A DNA stretch of 61,758 bases from an uncultured Bacteroidales bacterium (GTDB lineage Bacteria; Bacteroidota; Bacteroidia; Bacteroidales; UBA932): assembly GCA_944323345.1 (NCBI GenBank), contig CALUSC010000009.1:1-61758 (forward strand), written 5' to 3'. Position 1 is the stretch's first letter; each line of letters opens with the position of its first letter. A program made the position numbers and the translations under genes. Below, in pieces: positions 26,982 through 34,717 of this stretch. Below the pieces are notes generated by a model that had not been told where the DNA came from, made no database searches, and saw only the letters and a list, made by a program, of their open reading frames with translations.

Positions 26982-28235
26982 ATGCAACAGAATATTGACA
27001 CTTACGATTTTTCAGGCAAGAAAGCTATCGTAAGGGTGGATTTCAATGTTCCACTCAATGAAAAATTCGAAATCACCGACGACACCAGGATCAGGGCTGC
27101 CATCCCTACTTTGAAAAAGGTACTCGAGAAAGGCGGTTCGCTTATCATAATGTCTCATCTGGGCCGTCCTAAGGGAGTGACAGAAAAATTCTCTCTCAAA
27201 CATATCCTCGGCAGGGTAGAGGAACTCCTCGGTGTCCCTGTGAAATTCGCCGATGACTGCATGTCGGCAGATGACAAGGTCGCAGCTCTCAAGCCGGGTG
27301 AAGTCCTGGTGCTTGAGAACCTCCGTTTCTATGCTGAAGAGGAAGGCAAGCCGAGAGGTCTGGCGGAAGACGCTACCGATGAAGAGAAGAAGGCCGCAAA
27401 GGCTGCGGTAAAGGAGAGCCAGAAGAAGTTCGTCGAGAAGCTGGCTTCATACGCTGACTGCTATATCAACGATGCATTCGGTACCGCACACCGTGCCCAT
27501 GCTTCTACAGCCCTTATCGCCAAGTATTTCCCTAATGACAAGATGTTCGGATACATCATGGAAGGCGAAATCAAGGCTATCGACCGTGTGCTCAAGACTC
27601 CGGAGCATCCTGTGACAGCTATCATCGGCGGTGCGAAGGTATCCTCCAAGATAGGCATCATCGAACACCTTTTCGATGTTGTGGACAATATGATCATCGG
27701 CGGAGGTATGGTTTATACCTTCATCAAGGCACAGGGCGGAAAGATCGGAAATTCTCTCTGCGAGGATGACCAGCAGCAACTCGCTCTCGACACTATCAAA
27801 AAGGCAGAGGAAAAAGGTGTCAAGCTTTACCTTTCAAAGGAAGTCATCATCGCCGATGCATTCTCGAACGATGCTAACACCAAGATCTGCCGCAATGACG
27901 AGATTCCGGACGGCTGGGAGGGTGTCGATGCGGCCCCGAGCACGCTTGCAGTATGGGAAGACGTCATCATGAAGTCCAAGACCATTCTCTGGAACGGTCC
28001 TGTAGGCGTATTCGAGATACCTGCTTTCGCCAAAGGTACCAACAAGGTGGCCGAGATGCTGGCCAAGGCTACCGAGACCGGAGCATTTACTCTGGTAGGT
28101 GGCGGTGATTCCGTAGCAGCCGTTACCCAGATGGGCTATGCGAAGAAGGTAAGCTATGTTTCTACCGGCGGCGGCGCCATGCTCGAATATCTTGAGGGCA
28201 AGGAACTTCCGGGAATTGCAGCTATCCGCGAATAA
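26982..28235 (+). CDS. pgk: Phosphoglycerate kinase
   Basis: 417 residues, complete. The substrate-binding [10 protein letters not shown] and SHLGRPKG motifs lie in the N-terminal half; [24 protein letters not shown] and GGGDSVAAV of the nucleotide-binding lobe follow. Interconverts 1,3-bisphosphoglycerate and 3-phosphoglycerate, making ATP in glycolysis. It has its own promoter and is closed by a hairpin terminator. Codon choice looks more biased than in its neighbours, as expected of a highly expressed gene. Confidence 0.98.
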   Translation: MQQNIDTYDFSGKKAIVRVDFNVPLNEKFEITDDTRIRAAIPTLKKVLEKGGSLIIMSHLGRPKGVTEKFSLKHILGRVEELLGVPVKFADDCMSADDKVAALKPGEVLVLENLRFYAEEEGKPRGLAEDATDEEKKAAKAAVKESQKKFVEKLASYADCYINDAFGTAHRAHASTALIAKYFPNDKMFGYIMEGEIKAIDRVLKTPEHPVTAIIGGAKVSSKIGIIEHLFDVVDNMIIGGGMVYTFIKAQGGKIGNSLCEDDQQQLALDTIKKAEEKGVKLYLSKEVIIADAFSNDANTKICRNDEIPDGWEGVDAAPSTLAVWEDVIMKSKTILWNGPVGVFEIPAFAKGTNKVAEMLAKATETGAFTLVGGGDSVAAVTQMGYAKKVSYVSTGGGAMLEYLEGKELPGIAAIRE

Positions 28236-28256
28236 TATCGCGTATGACATAAAAAG

Positions 28257-28292
28257 AAAAAAACTGCAGCTGAAATGCTGCAGTTTTTTTTT
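28257..28292. terminator. Bidirectional hairpin terminator between pgk and the susE-like gene
   Basis: Stem ACTGCAGC / GCTGCAGT with a six-base loop, flanked by A7 on the left and T9 on the right. It serves both converging genes. Confidence 0.85.
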
Positions 28293-28332
28293 ATCTGTCT
28301 CGTCGGAGACCCTGAGAAAAGGGGGTTGACCC

Positions 28333-29136
28333 TCATTCTACCAGAGTTACGTCGAGGGTAATGTTTTTCAGATCGGTAGCATCGATAGTGACCGTGTATG
28401 TGCCGTCTTTGTCCACTCTGACTTCCTGTGTGGCCGGATCGGGCTCTCCTGCACCGTCGCCTATGTATTCATATACGGCATCGGCGGAGTATACGAGCCT
28501 GTCATCTTCTCCGAGGGCAAGTACCAGGCACGGGGCCCAGTTGTCATCGGTAGTGTTGAACCTGAATCCTCGTCCGGATTCCGTAGGCCAGAGATGTCCG
28601 GTCCATGTGAATACGCCGTCATTGTTGGTCATCGGCAGCTGTCCGAGGCTCCAGCCTGCATCGCAGCCTTCTCCGCAGAGATAAAGTTCATCGAATGTAG
28701 GCAGCAGGTTCAGCGTTACGGCTATTTTCACCTGGTTCGAAATGGACTGTGCGTAGTCAGCGCCCTCTACACGCATCCTGGCCACGAGGTTGTAGTCCGA
28801 TACGGCGCCTATGGCATTGTGTATGGTTTCCATATCCTTGAAAGTCACGGCCATGGAAGTCGTCTCTTTCTGTTCGAAGACTATGCTTGACATGAATTCA
28901 GGATCGGAATCGTCTGAGAATTCTACGAAATATCGTGGAGCAGTCTCTCCGGCAGATACTTCATTCCAGGACAGGTTGAATGCCACGGCATCGTTATACT
29001 GGTCCACTGTAATGGTTTCCTTATCTGCCTGCAATGTTATGTCGAATGGCGACAGATCTTCTTTCTGGCAGGAAACGGCAGAAAAAAAACCGGCAGCCAT
29101 GATTAAGAGCAGAGCTGATATTTTTTTCATATTCAA
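28333..29136 (-). CDS. SusE-like outer-membrane lipoprotein
   Basis: 267 residues. The signal peptide ends in a lipobox (FFSAVSC, Cys23) followed by QKED, acidic residues after the cysteine as seen in surface-exposed Bacteroidetes lipoproteins. Residues about 32-135 look like the SusE N-terminal Ig-like domain (FDITLQADKETITVDQ, FNLSWNEV). Residues about 145-267 resemble a SusE/SusF starch-binding-type domain (YLCGEGCDAGWSLGQ, GRGFRFNTTDDNW). It should bind the glycan at the cell surface beside SusCD. Its place is odd: opposite strand from susC, beyond the regulator gene. It shares the operator motif found at the susC promoter. Confidence 0.82.
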   Translation of the reverse strand: MNMKKISALLLIMAAGFFSAVSCQKEDLSPFDITLQADKETITVDQYNDAVAFNLSWNEVSAGETAPRYFVEFSDDSDPEFMSSIVFEQKETTSMAVTFKDMETIHNAIGAVSDYNLVARMRVEGADYAQSISNQVKIAVTLNLLPTFDELYLCGEGCDAGWSLGQLPMTNNDGVFTWTGHLWPTESGRGFRFNTTDDNWAPCLVLALGEDDRLVYSADAVYEYIGDGAGEPDPATQEVRVDKDGTYTVTIDATDLKNITLDVTLVE

Positions 29137-29169
29137 ATTTAATTAATAGTTGATGTTGGGATAAGTTAG

Positions 29170-29189
29170 GTGTTATATGTTTATACATA
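29170..29189 (-). promoter_or_regulatory. Putative GntR operator at the susE-like promoter
   Basis: Plus strand GTGTTATATGTTTATACATA, identical in 19 of 20 bases to 30114-30133. The core TATGT-N4-ACATA is an inverted repeat. It lies about 10-30 bases downstream of the predicted start site, where a bound repressor would block elongation. Confidence 0.7.
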
Positions 29190-29202
29190 GTGTGATTTTG
29201 TG

Positions 29203-29233
29203 CAAATATATAAACACTTTTCTGAATTGCAAA
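29203..29233 (-). promoter_or_regulatory. Promoter of the susE-like gene
   Basis: Minus strand: TTTG (29230-29233), 19 bases, TATATTTG (29203-29210). Full consensus. The 14 bases TATATTTGCACAAA are identical in the susC promoter. Confidence 0.7.
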
Positions 29234-29240
29234 TATTTTA

Positions 29241-30002
29241 TTATGTATTTGATATGGCGATCTCCCTGCCTTGTCGCTCCGCTTCTATCGCGTATGTGAA
29301 ACTGTCTGCCCTGTAGTACCCTATATTATATTCCACCGGTTCGCCGTTTATGTCATAGACGCACCTTTTCCTGATGAGGATCGGCTCTTCGCACTTGATG
29401 TTGAGCTTGTCCGCCACGGCAGGGGCCGGCAGCCCCGCCGAGATTTCTTCCTTGCTCTTTTTGACTATTATGTTGAATTCCTGTTCGAGCAGTTCGTACA
29501 GGGGTTTGTTGAAATTTTCTCCTCCGGTGAACGGGATGTCGGGATTGAAGTATGAAATGAAATAGACGAAAGGGTAGTCGGTATTTCCTCTTACTCTCTC
29601 CATTTTAAGGCATTTGGCGTTTTGCCTGTCTGCTTCAGCGTGGAAGAATTCCGCGATTTCCCCGCATGGCTTCTGCATGCACACGTGCAGTTCATAGTTT
29701 TTAATGTCGATTCCCAACAGCTTCATTTCCTGGGAGAAACTCAGCCAGTTCTTGACACCTACCACCATGTTTTTCTTGGCTACTTTCGTCCCGTAGCCCT
29801 TTTTCCTGACGAGGAGATTTTCGAAAACGAGTTTGTTTATGGCCTGTCTGAGAGTGTTCCTCGATATGCCCAGCTGTCTGGCCAGCTCCACTTCCGTGGG
29901 CAGCAGTTTCCCGTTCCTGTATTCCTCCCGGTCGATGAGTTCCCTCAGCATGTCTTCTGCCTGCTGGTGCAGGGGAATAGCGCTTTTGTGATCAAGTTCC
30001 AT
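29241..30002 (-). CDS. GntR-family regulator with UTRA ligand domain
   Basis: 253 residues. Residues 1-75 are the winged helix (IPLHQQAEDMLRELI, LPTEVELARQLGISRNTLRQAI, KKGYGTKVA). Residues about 90-245 are a UTRA (HutC-type) domain (CLKMERVRGNTDYPFVYFISYFNPD, IRKRCVYDINGEPVEYNIGYYRADSF). UTRA domains commonly bind sugar phosphates or related small ligands. It stands between the susE-like gene and the susC operon, both of which carry the same 20-base motif, so it is the probable local repressor. GntR control is unusual for a SusCD locus, which more often has SusR, hybrid two-component or ECF-sigma regulators. Confidence 0.92.
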   Translation of the reverse strand: MELDHKSAIPLHQQAEDMLRELIDREEYRNGKLLPTEVELARQLGISRNTLRQAINKLVFENLLVRKKGYGTKVAKKNMVVGVKNWLSFSQEMKLLGIDIKNYELHVCMQKPCGEIAEFFHAEADRQNAKCLKMERVRGNTDYPFVYFISYFNPDIPFTGGENFNKPLYELLEQEFNIIVKKSKEEISAGLPAPAVADKLNIKCEEPILIRKRCVYDINGEPVEYNIGYYRADSFTYAIEAERQGREIAISNT

Positions 30003-30049
30003 TGTCGCAAGAATGTTTTTATGTGCAGTATAAATATGGTTCGTATGTG

Positions 30050-30057
30050 CAAATGTA
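30050..30057 (-). promoter_or_regulatory. -7 promoter element for the GntR gene
   Basis: Minus strand TACATTTG followed by CACA as in the susC promoter. Just downstream, the sequence around 30025-30045 faintly resembles the operator (with an extra base), so autoregulation is possible but weakly supported. Confidence 0.45.
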
Positions 30058-30076
30058 AATAAATTTAATTTAAAAT

Positions 30077-30107
30077 TTTGTTTTATTTATCCGAATTAAT
30101 ATATTTG
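30077..30107 (+). promoter_or_regulatory. Promoter of the susC operon
   Basis: TTTG (30077-30080), 19 bases, TATATTTG (30100-30107). Full consensus; predicted start site about 30111, leader about 60 bases. Confidence 0.75.
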
Positions 30108-30113
30108 CACAAA

Positions 30114-30133
30114 GTGTTATATGTTCATACATA
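30114..30133 (+). promoter_or_regulatory. Putative GntR operator at the susC promoter
   Basis: GTGTTATATGTTCATACATA, one base different from the copy at 29170-29189. It begins about three bases after the predicted start site. Orientation relative to transcription is opposite to that at the susE-like gene, as expected for a near-palindromic site. Confidence 0.7.
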
Positions 30134-30171
30134 ATTTCAATTAAGTAAACATAATTAATAAACTAACAAGT

Positions 30172-33099
30172 ATGACTCGGAATTTGCTTTCGAAAATTGT
30201 ATCGGCAGCCGTGGCTTTATTGCTGGCCGTGCCGGCATCTTTCGCACAGACGAGGGAAATATCCGGTACAATTGTGGACGAATCCGGCACTCCTGTCATA
30301 GGTGCCGCCGTTTTTGTCTCTGAAATACCTGAGCTCGGAGCGGTCAGTGATGAAAACGGAAATTTCGTCCTCGCCCTGACTTCTGAACAGGCCTCAAAGG
30401 CGTCTACACTCAATGTTTCATGTCTCGGTATGAAATCTCTGACAGTTCAAATCCCGCTGGGGGGTAACGTAAATATTACCATGGAGACCGATACCGCGTT
30501 TCTGGAAGAAGCGGTGGCTATCGGTTACGGCGCAGTAAGGCACCGCGACCTCACGGGTTCGGTGGCCAGCGTCTCCGAAAAACAATTCAACAAGGGCGTT
30601 GTCACGTCGGTGACGGACATGATAGCCGGCCAGATACCGGGACTCGTCGTCACCACAGCCGGCGGTGATCCTACTACCGGAGCCACGATGAGGCTGAGGG
30701 GAACCACGTCCCTGATGGGAGGAAATTCTCCTCTGATCGTGATAGACGGCGTGCCGGATGCTTCGCTTAATCTGGTATCCCCGGAAGACGTGGAATCCAT
30801 CTCTGTCCTGAAAGACGCTTCCGCAGCTGCCATCTACGGTGCCAGATCTGCAAACGGTGTCATCATAATCACCACCAAGAAAGGACGTGAGGGAAAGCTG
30901 AGCGTTTCCTATAACGGATATTATGCGGTGGAAACAGTCGCCAACAACCTCGACATGCTTTCGGCCGACCAGTGGAGGGAATATGTGGCTGAAAACAATA
31001 TAGAAAGTGCCATAGATTACGGTGCCGATACCGAGTGGCACAAGGAAATGCTCAGGCTCGGACAGTCGCAGAGCCACGGCATCACCCTGTCCGGCGGTAC
31101 CAGGCATACGAGCTACCGGGCTGGCATCACATATCTCGACCGCAAGGGTCTGGTAAGGGAAAATGATCTCAGGCGTTTCAACGCCAATGTTTCCATAGAG
31201 CAGAAAGCCCTGAAGGACAAGCTCAAAGTCTCCATGACCATTTTCAATACATACGAAGACTGGAGCGATCTTTCTTATGACAGCAATATCTGGTCGTATG
31301 CCTACAACCTGAATCCTACAATGCCTGTCTATAACGAGGACGGAAGCTATTTCCAGCCGTATACCTATCTGAATTATAACCCTATTTCAGAACTGGAGCA
31401 GGTGACCATGGACAAGAGCCGCAACTACTCTCAGGGAAGATTGGGAATCGACTACAAGATACTGCCGTTCCTTTCTGCAGGAGTCAGCGGCACCATGTCC
31501 AGAAACAGTTTCATTTCCGGTTACTACACTCCGAGCACGGCTGAGACGGGCCGTTCGAACAATGGTATCGCCACCAGGACGACAGACTATAACAACATGC
31601 GTCTGCTCGAAGCGAATGTCACCTTCGACAAGCTTTTCGCCGAAAAGCACAGGCTGAATGCAGTGGTCGGATATTCATGGCAGAAATATATCAACGAAGG
31701 TTTCAATGTGGCCAACAGGGATTTCGTCACCGACCTGTTCGAATATAACAATATCAATGTGGGTATGGACCTGCTTCCGGGCGACGTAGGCAGCTACAAG
31801 AACTCATCCAAGCTGATATCGTTCTACGGGCGTGTCACATACGACTATAAAGGCAAATATCTCGTGACGGCGACTCTCCGCCGGGACGGTTCTTCGAAAT
31901 TCGGGGCGAACCACAAATGGGGAACATTCCCGTCGGCTTCAGTGGCATGGCGTATCTCCGACGAAGGTTTCATGAAATCTGCGGAATGGCTGGATGACCT
32001 CAAGATAAGGGCTTCTTACGGTGTGACCGGTAACCAGGACATCGGCAACTACAAGACCATGGCCATTTACGGAGACGCCGGCTATTATTACAACAACGGG
32101 GAATATAATACGCAGTACAGCCCTATCCAGAATGAAAATCCGGATCTGAAATGGGAACAGACAGCCCAGCTGGATCTGGGAGTGGACTTCAGCTTCTTCA
32201 ACGGGCGTCTCCGCGGTGCGGTCGACTACTATAACAAACGTACTACCGACCTGCTTTATGAATATCCGGTGCCTGTCCCTCCGTACCTTTACGGAACTAT
32301 GATGGCGAACGTGGGAGTGGTGACGAACAAGGGATTCGAAATCTCCCTGAATACCATACCGGTCCAGACCAGGAACTTCCGCTGGGATCTCGGAGTCAAC
32401 ATGGCCCACAATGAAAACATGCTTGTCAGCCTTTCCAATGAGCAGTACTCACGCGACAAGATTTACCTGGGCTCATACTCCATCACCGGACTTGCCGAGA
32501 CGACTGTCATAATGGAATCAGGGCATCCTATCGGAACTTTCTACGGAGCCAAATACATAGGGACGGACGAGAACGGTATCTTCCAGTATGCAGACATCAA
32601 CGGTGACGGAAAATTCGTCTATGCCGACGACAGGACCTATATCGGAAATCCGCAGCCTGACTTTACCCTGAACATCACGAGCCAGTTCCAGTACAAGAAT
32701 TTCTTCGCGTCATTCCTCCTCAGGGGCGTGTTCGGAAATGATGTGGTGAACGGTACCGCACTGTATCTGGGCGACATCAACCGTATGCCGGGTGAAAACG
32801 TACTCGACATAGCCCTGGACAAGGCTCCGCAGACTCCTGTCTACTCTTCATATTACGTGGAGGACGGAAGTTTCCTGCGTCTGGATAACCTGCAGGTAGG
32901 ATATGACTTCAAGTTCAAGCCTGATTCCATGGTCAAGAACGTACGTCTTACCCTGAACTGCAACAACCTGTTCATCATCACCAAATATACGGGAATAGAT
33001 CCTGAAGTTTCCCAGGACGGGACAGTCTTCGGCATAGATGCCAGAAACTACTATCCCAAGACCAGATCGTTCTCTCTCGGACTGAACATAACACTGTAA
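30172..33099 (+). CDS. SusC-like TonB-dependent outer-membrane transporter
   Basis: 975 residues. A signal peptide (to about residue 25, SFAQ) is followed by a carboxypeptidase-like N-terminal domain (REISGTIVDESGTPVIGAAVFV) and the plug: AVAIGYGAVRHRDLTGSVASV, PGLVVTTAGGDP, IYGARSANGVIIITTKKG. A 22-strand barrel ends at SFSLGLNITL. It imports glycans or oligosaccharides with TonB energy in complex with the next gene product. No N-terminal STN domain, so no anti-sigma signalling. First gene of a 12-gene operon. Confidence 0.96.
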   Translation: MTRNLLSKIVSAAVALLLAVPASFAQTREISGTIVDESGTPVIGAAVFVSEIPELGAVSDENGNFVLALTSEQASKASTLNVSCLGMKSLTVQIPLGGNVNITMETDTAFLEEAVAIGYGAVRHRDLTGSVASVSEKQFNKGVVTSVTDMIAGQIPGLVVTTAGGDPTTGATMRLRGTTSLMGGNSPLIVIDGVPDASLNLVSPEDVESISVLKDASAAAIYGARSANGVIIITTKKGREGKLSVSYNGYYAVETVANNLDMLSADQWREYVAENNIESAIDYGADTEWHKEMLRLGQSQSHGITLSGGTRHTSYRAGITYLDRKGLVRENDLRRFNANVSIEQKALKDKLKVSMTIFNTYEDWSDLSYDSNIWSYAYNLNPTMPVYNEDGSYFQPYTYLNYNPISELEQVTMDKSRNYSQGRLGIDYKILPFLSAGVSGTMSRNSFISGYYTPSTAETGRSNNGIATRTTDYNNMRLLEANVTFDKLFAEKHRLNAVVGYSWQKYINEGFNVANRDFVTDLFEYNNINVGMDLLPGDVGSYKNSSKLISFYGRVTYDYKGKYLVTATLRRDGSSKFGANHKWGTFPSASVAWRISDEGFMKSAEWLDDLKIRASYGVTGNQDIGNYKTMAIYGDAGYYYNNGEYNTQYSPIQNENPDLKWEQTAQLDLGVDFSFFNGRLRGAVDYYNKRTTDLLYEYPVPVPPYLYGTMMANVGVVTNKGFEISLNTIPVQTRNFRWDLGVNMAHNENMLVSLSNEQYSRDKIYLGSYSITGLAETTVIMESGHPIGTFYGAKYIGTDENGIFQYADINGDGKFVYADDRTYIGNPQPDFTLNITSQFQYKNFFASFLLRGVFGNDVVNGTALYLGDINRMPGENVLDIALDKAPQTPVYSSYYVEDGSFLRLDNLQVGYDFKFKPDSMVKNVRLTLNCNNLFIITKYTGIDPEVSQDGTVFGIDARNYYPKTRSFSLGLNITL

Positions 33100-33110
33100 A
33101 TAGGAACGAA

Positions 33111-34613
33111 ATGAAAAATATTATCAAATATCTCATCTTGACTTTGGGGGTCGCGTCGGTTTCATGTACGAATCTGGACGAAGAACTCTATGATGTCCTG
33201 TCCCAGGACAATTTCGGAAGTACCGAGTCAGAGATGGCCTCGCTCATAGGTCCCGCATACGGTACCCTGGCATCATACGTGGACGGATATTTCTGGTACG
33301 GCATGTGTGCCGGAGACGATTTCATCATCCCTGCCAGAGGAACTGACTGGTATTCAGGAGGCATTTACCTGCGTGCCCATACGCATGACTTCAACGCGAC
33401 GGATGCGAACACCGTCTATAATTTCTGGAAATTTTCAGAAGTCAATACCATAAACAAAATCATCCAGATGATAGAGACCTCCACCGTGGAAATCGCGGAC
33501 AAGGACAGGACCATAGCTGAACTGAAGGGAATCAGGGCATGGTGGTATTTCTTCATGCTTGACAAGCTGGGGAGCGTACCTATAGTCATCACATTTGACG
33601 ACACCATTCCTACCAACAAGGGCGTGACCCGCACGGATGTGTTCAATTTCGTCGACACCGAGCTTACTTCTATCGTGGACGACCTGTCGGAAGACGTGAG
33701 CACGGCCACTTACGGCAAATTCACCAAATGGGCGGCATATACCCTTCTGGCAAAACTCTGGATAAATGCCGAGGTATACACCGGGAAGGCCGACTGGGAG
33801 AAAGCTCTCGGATATTGCGACAAGGTGATAGAAAGCGGAAAGTACGAGCTCGAAAAGAACAACAACGACAACTTCCTCGTGGAGAACGAAGGTTCGTCGG
33901 AGAACATATTCGTGATACCTTTCGACAGCGACTACATGGTGAATTATTTCATCCCGTACCAGATGTCATGGCATTACAGCGAAATCAACGCCTTCGACAT
34001 CAATTTCGACTGCTGGAACGGTTCATGCGCCACTCCGAGCCAGATGTACTTGTATGACGATGATGACAAGCGCCTGGGCTGGTTCCTTTACGGACAACGC
34101 TATGCCAAGGACGGCACTCCTCTGACTGACAGAAAGGGAAATCTTCTCAACTATACGTTCGAAATGGCTGATTTCACGAACGCTACCGAAGTCGAAGGCG
34201 CCCGTCTGTACAAATGGGAAGTGGAAGACGGAGGCAGAAACCACCTGAACAACGATTTCGCCATCTTCAGATATGTGGATGTCCTGCTTATGAAAGCCGA
34301 ATGCCTGCTGCGCACAGGCAATGAGCCTGAAGCAAGGCAGATAGTGAACGACTGCCGCAAGAGGAATTTCGACAACTACGATGAAACCAAGGAAATCAAG
34401 CTCCTGACCCTCGATGAGCTGCTGGACGAAAGAGCCCGCGAATTCATATTCGAAGGCTGGCGCAGGAATGACATGATCCGCTTCGGCACATACGGGGATC
34501 CGTGCGATTTCAAGCCGAACAGCGATCCTGCCGACAAGCATACCTGGGTATTCCCTATACCTCAGCAGGTTATAGACAACAATTCCGAGATCGTACAGAA
34601 TCCGGGTTATTGA
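33111..34613 (+). CDS. SusD-like substrate-binding lipoprotein
   Basis: 500 residues. Lipobox SVSC (Cys20) is followed by TNLDEELYD, the acidic tail of SusD-type surface lipoproteins. RagB/SusD features: GIRAWWYFFMLDKLGSVPIV, AAYTLLAKLWINAEVYTG, and the C-terminal LLDERAREFIFEGWRRNDMIRFGTY with IPQQVIDNNSEIVQNPGY. It caps the SusC channel and captures the substrate. It is 11 bases after susC. Confidence 0.96.
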   Translation: MKNIIKYLILTLGVASVSCTNLDEELYDVLSQDNFGSTESEMASLIGPAYGTLASYVDGYFWYGMCAGDDFIIPARGTDWYSGGIYLRAHTHDFNATDANTVYNFWKFSEVNTINKIIQMIETSTVEIADKDRTIAELKGIRAWWYFFMLDKLGSVPIVITFDDTIPTNKGVTRTDVFNFVDTELTSIVDDLSEDVSTATYGKFTKWAAYTLLAKLWINAEVYTGKADWEKALGYCDKVIESGKYELEKNNNDNFLVENEGSSENIFVIPFDSDYMVNYFIPYQMSWHYSEINAFDINFDCWNGSCATPSQMYLYDDDDKRLGWFLYGQRYAKDGTPLTDRKGNLLNYTFEMADFTNATEVEGARLYKWEVEDGGRNHLNNDFAIFRYVDVLLMKAECLLRTGNEPEARQIVNDCRKRNFDNYDETKEIKLLTLDELLDERAREFIFEGWRRNDMIRFGTYGDPCDFKPNSDPADKHTWVFPIPQQVIDNNSEIVQNPGY

Positions 34614-34647
34614 TAAGTCGAGGTACCTCAAGCAATAAGTAATTCCT

Positions 34648-34674
34648 GTTTGGCAGATTCCGAATCTGCCAAAC
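34648..34674. repeat. Perfect hairpin between susD and the first glycosidase
   Basis: GTTTGGCAGATTC / GAATCTGCCAAAC, 13-base arms with one base between. No T run follows, so it is more likely an RNA-processing or stability hairpin that separates abundant susCD message from the rest. It contains the GGCAGATT core of the other palindromes. Confidence 0.6.
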
Positions 34675-34717
34675 GGAAATTACCATATTGAAATCATTTT
34701 TCTAACTGACAGTCCGG

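Noticed and set aside
30025-30045. Third copy of the GntR operator at the regulator's own promoter
   Set aside because: Similarity needs an inserted base and several mismatches, so it is not listed as a site.
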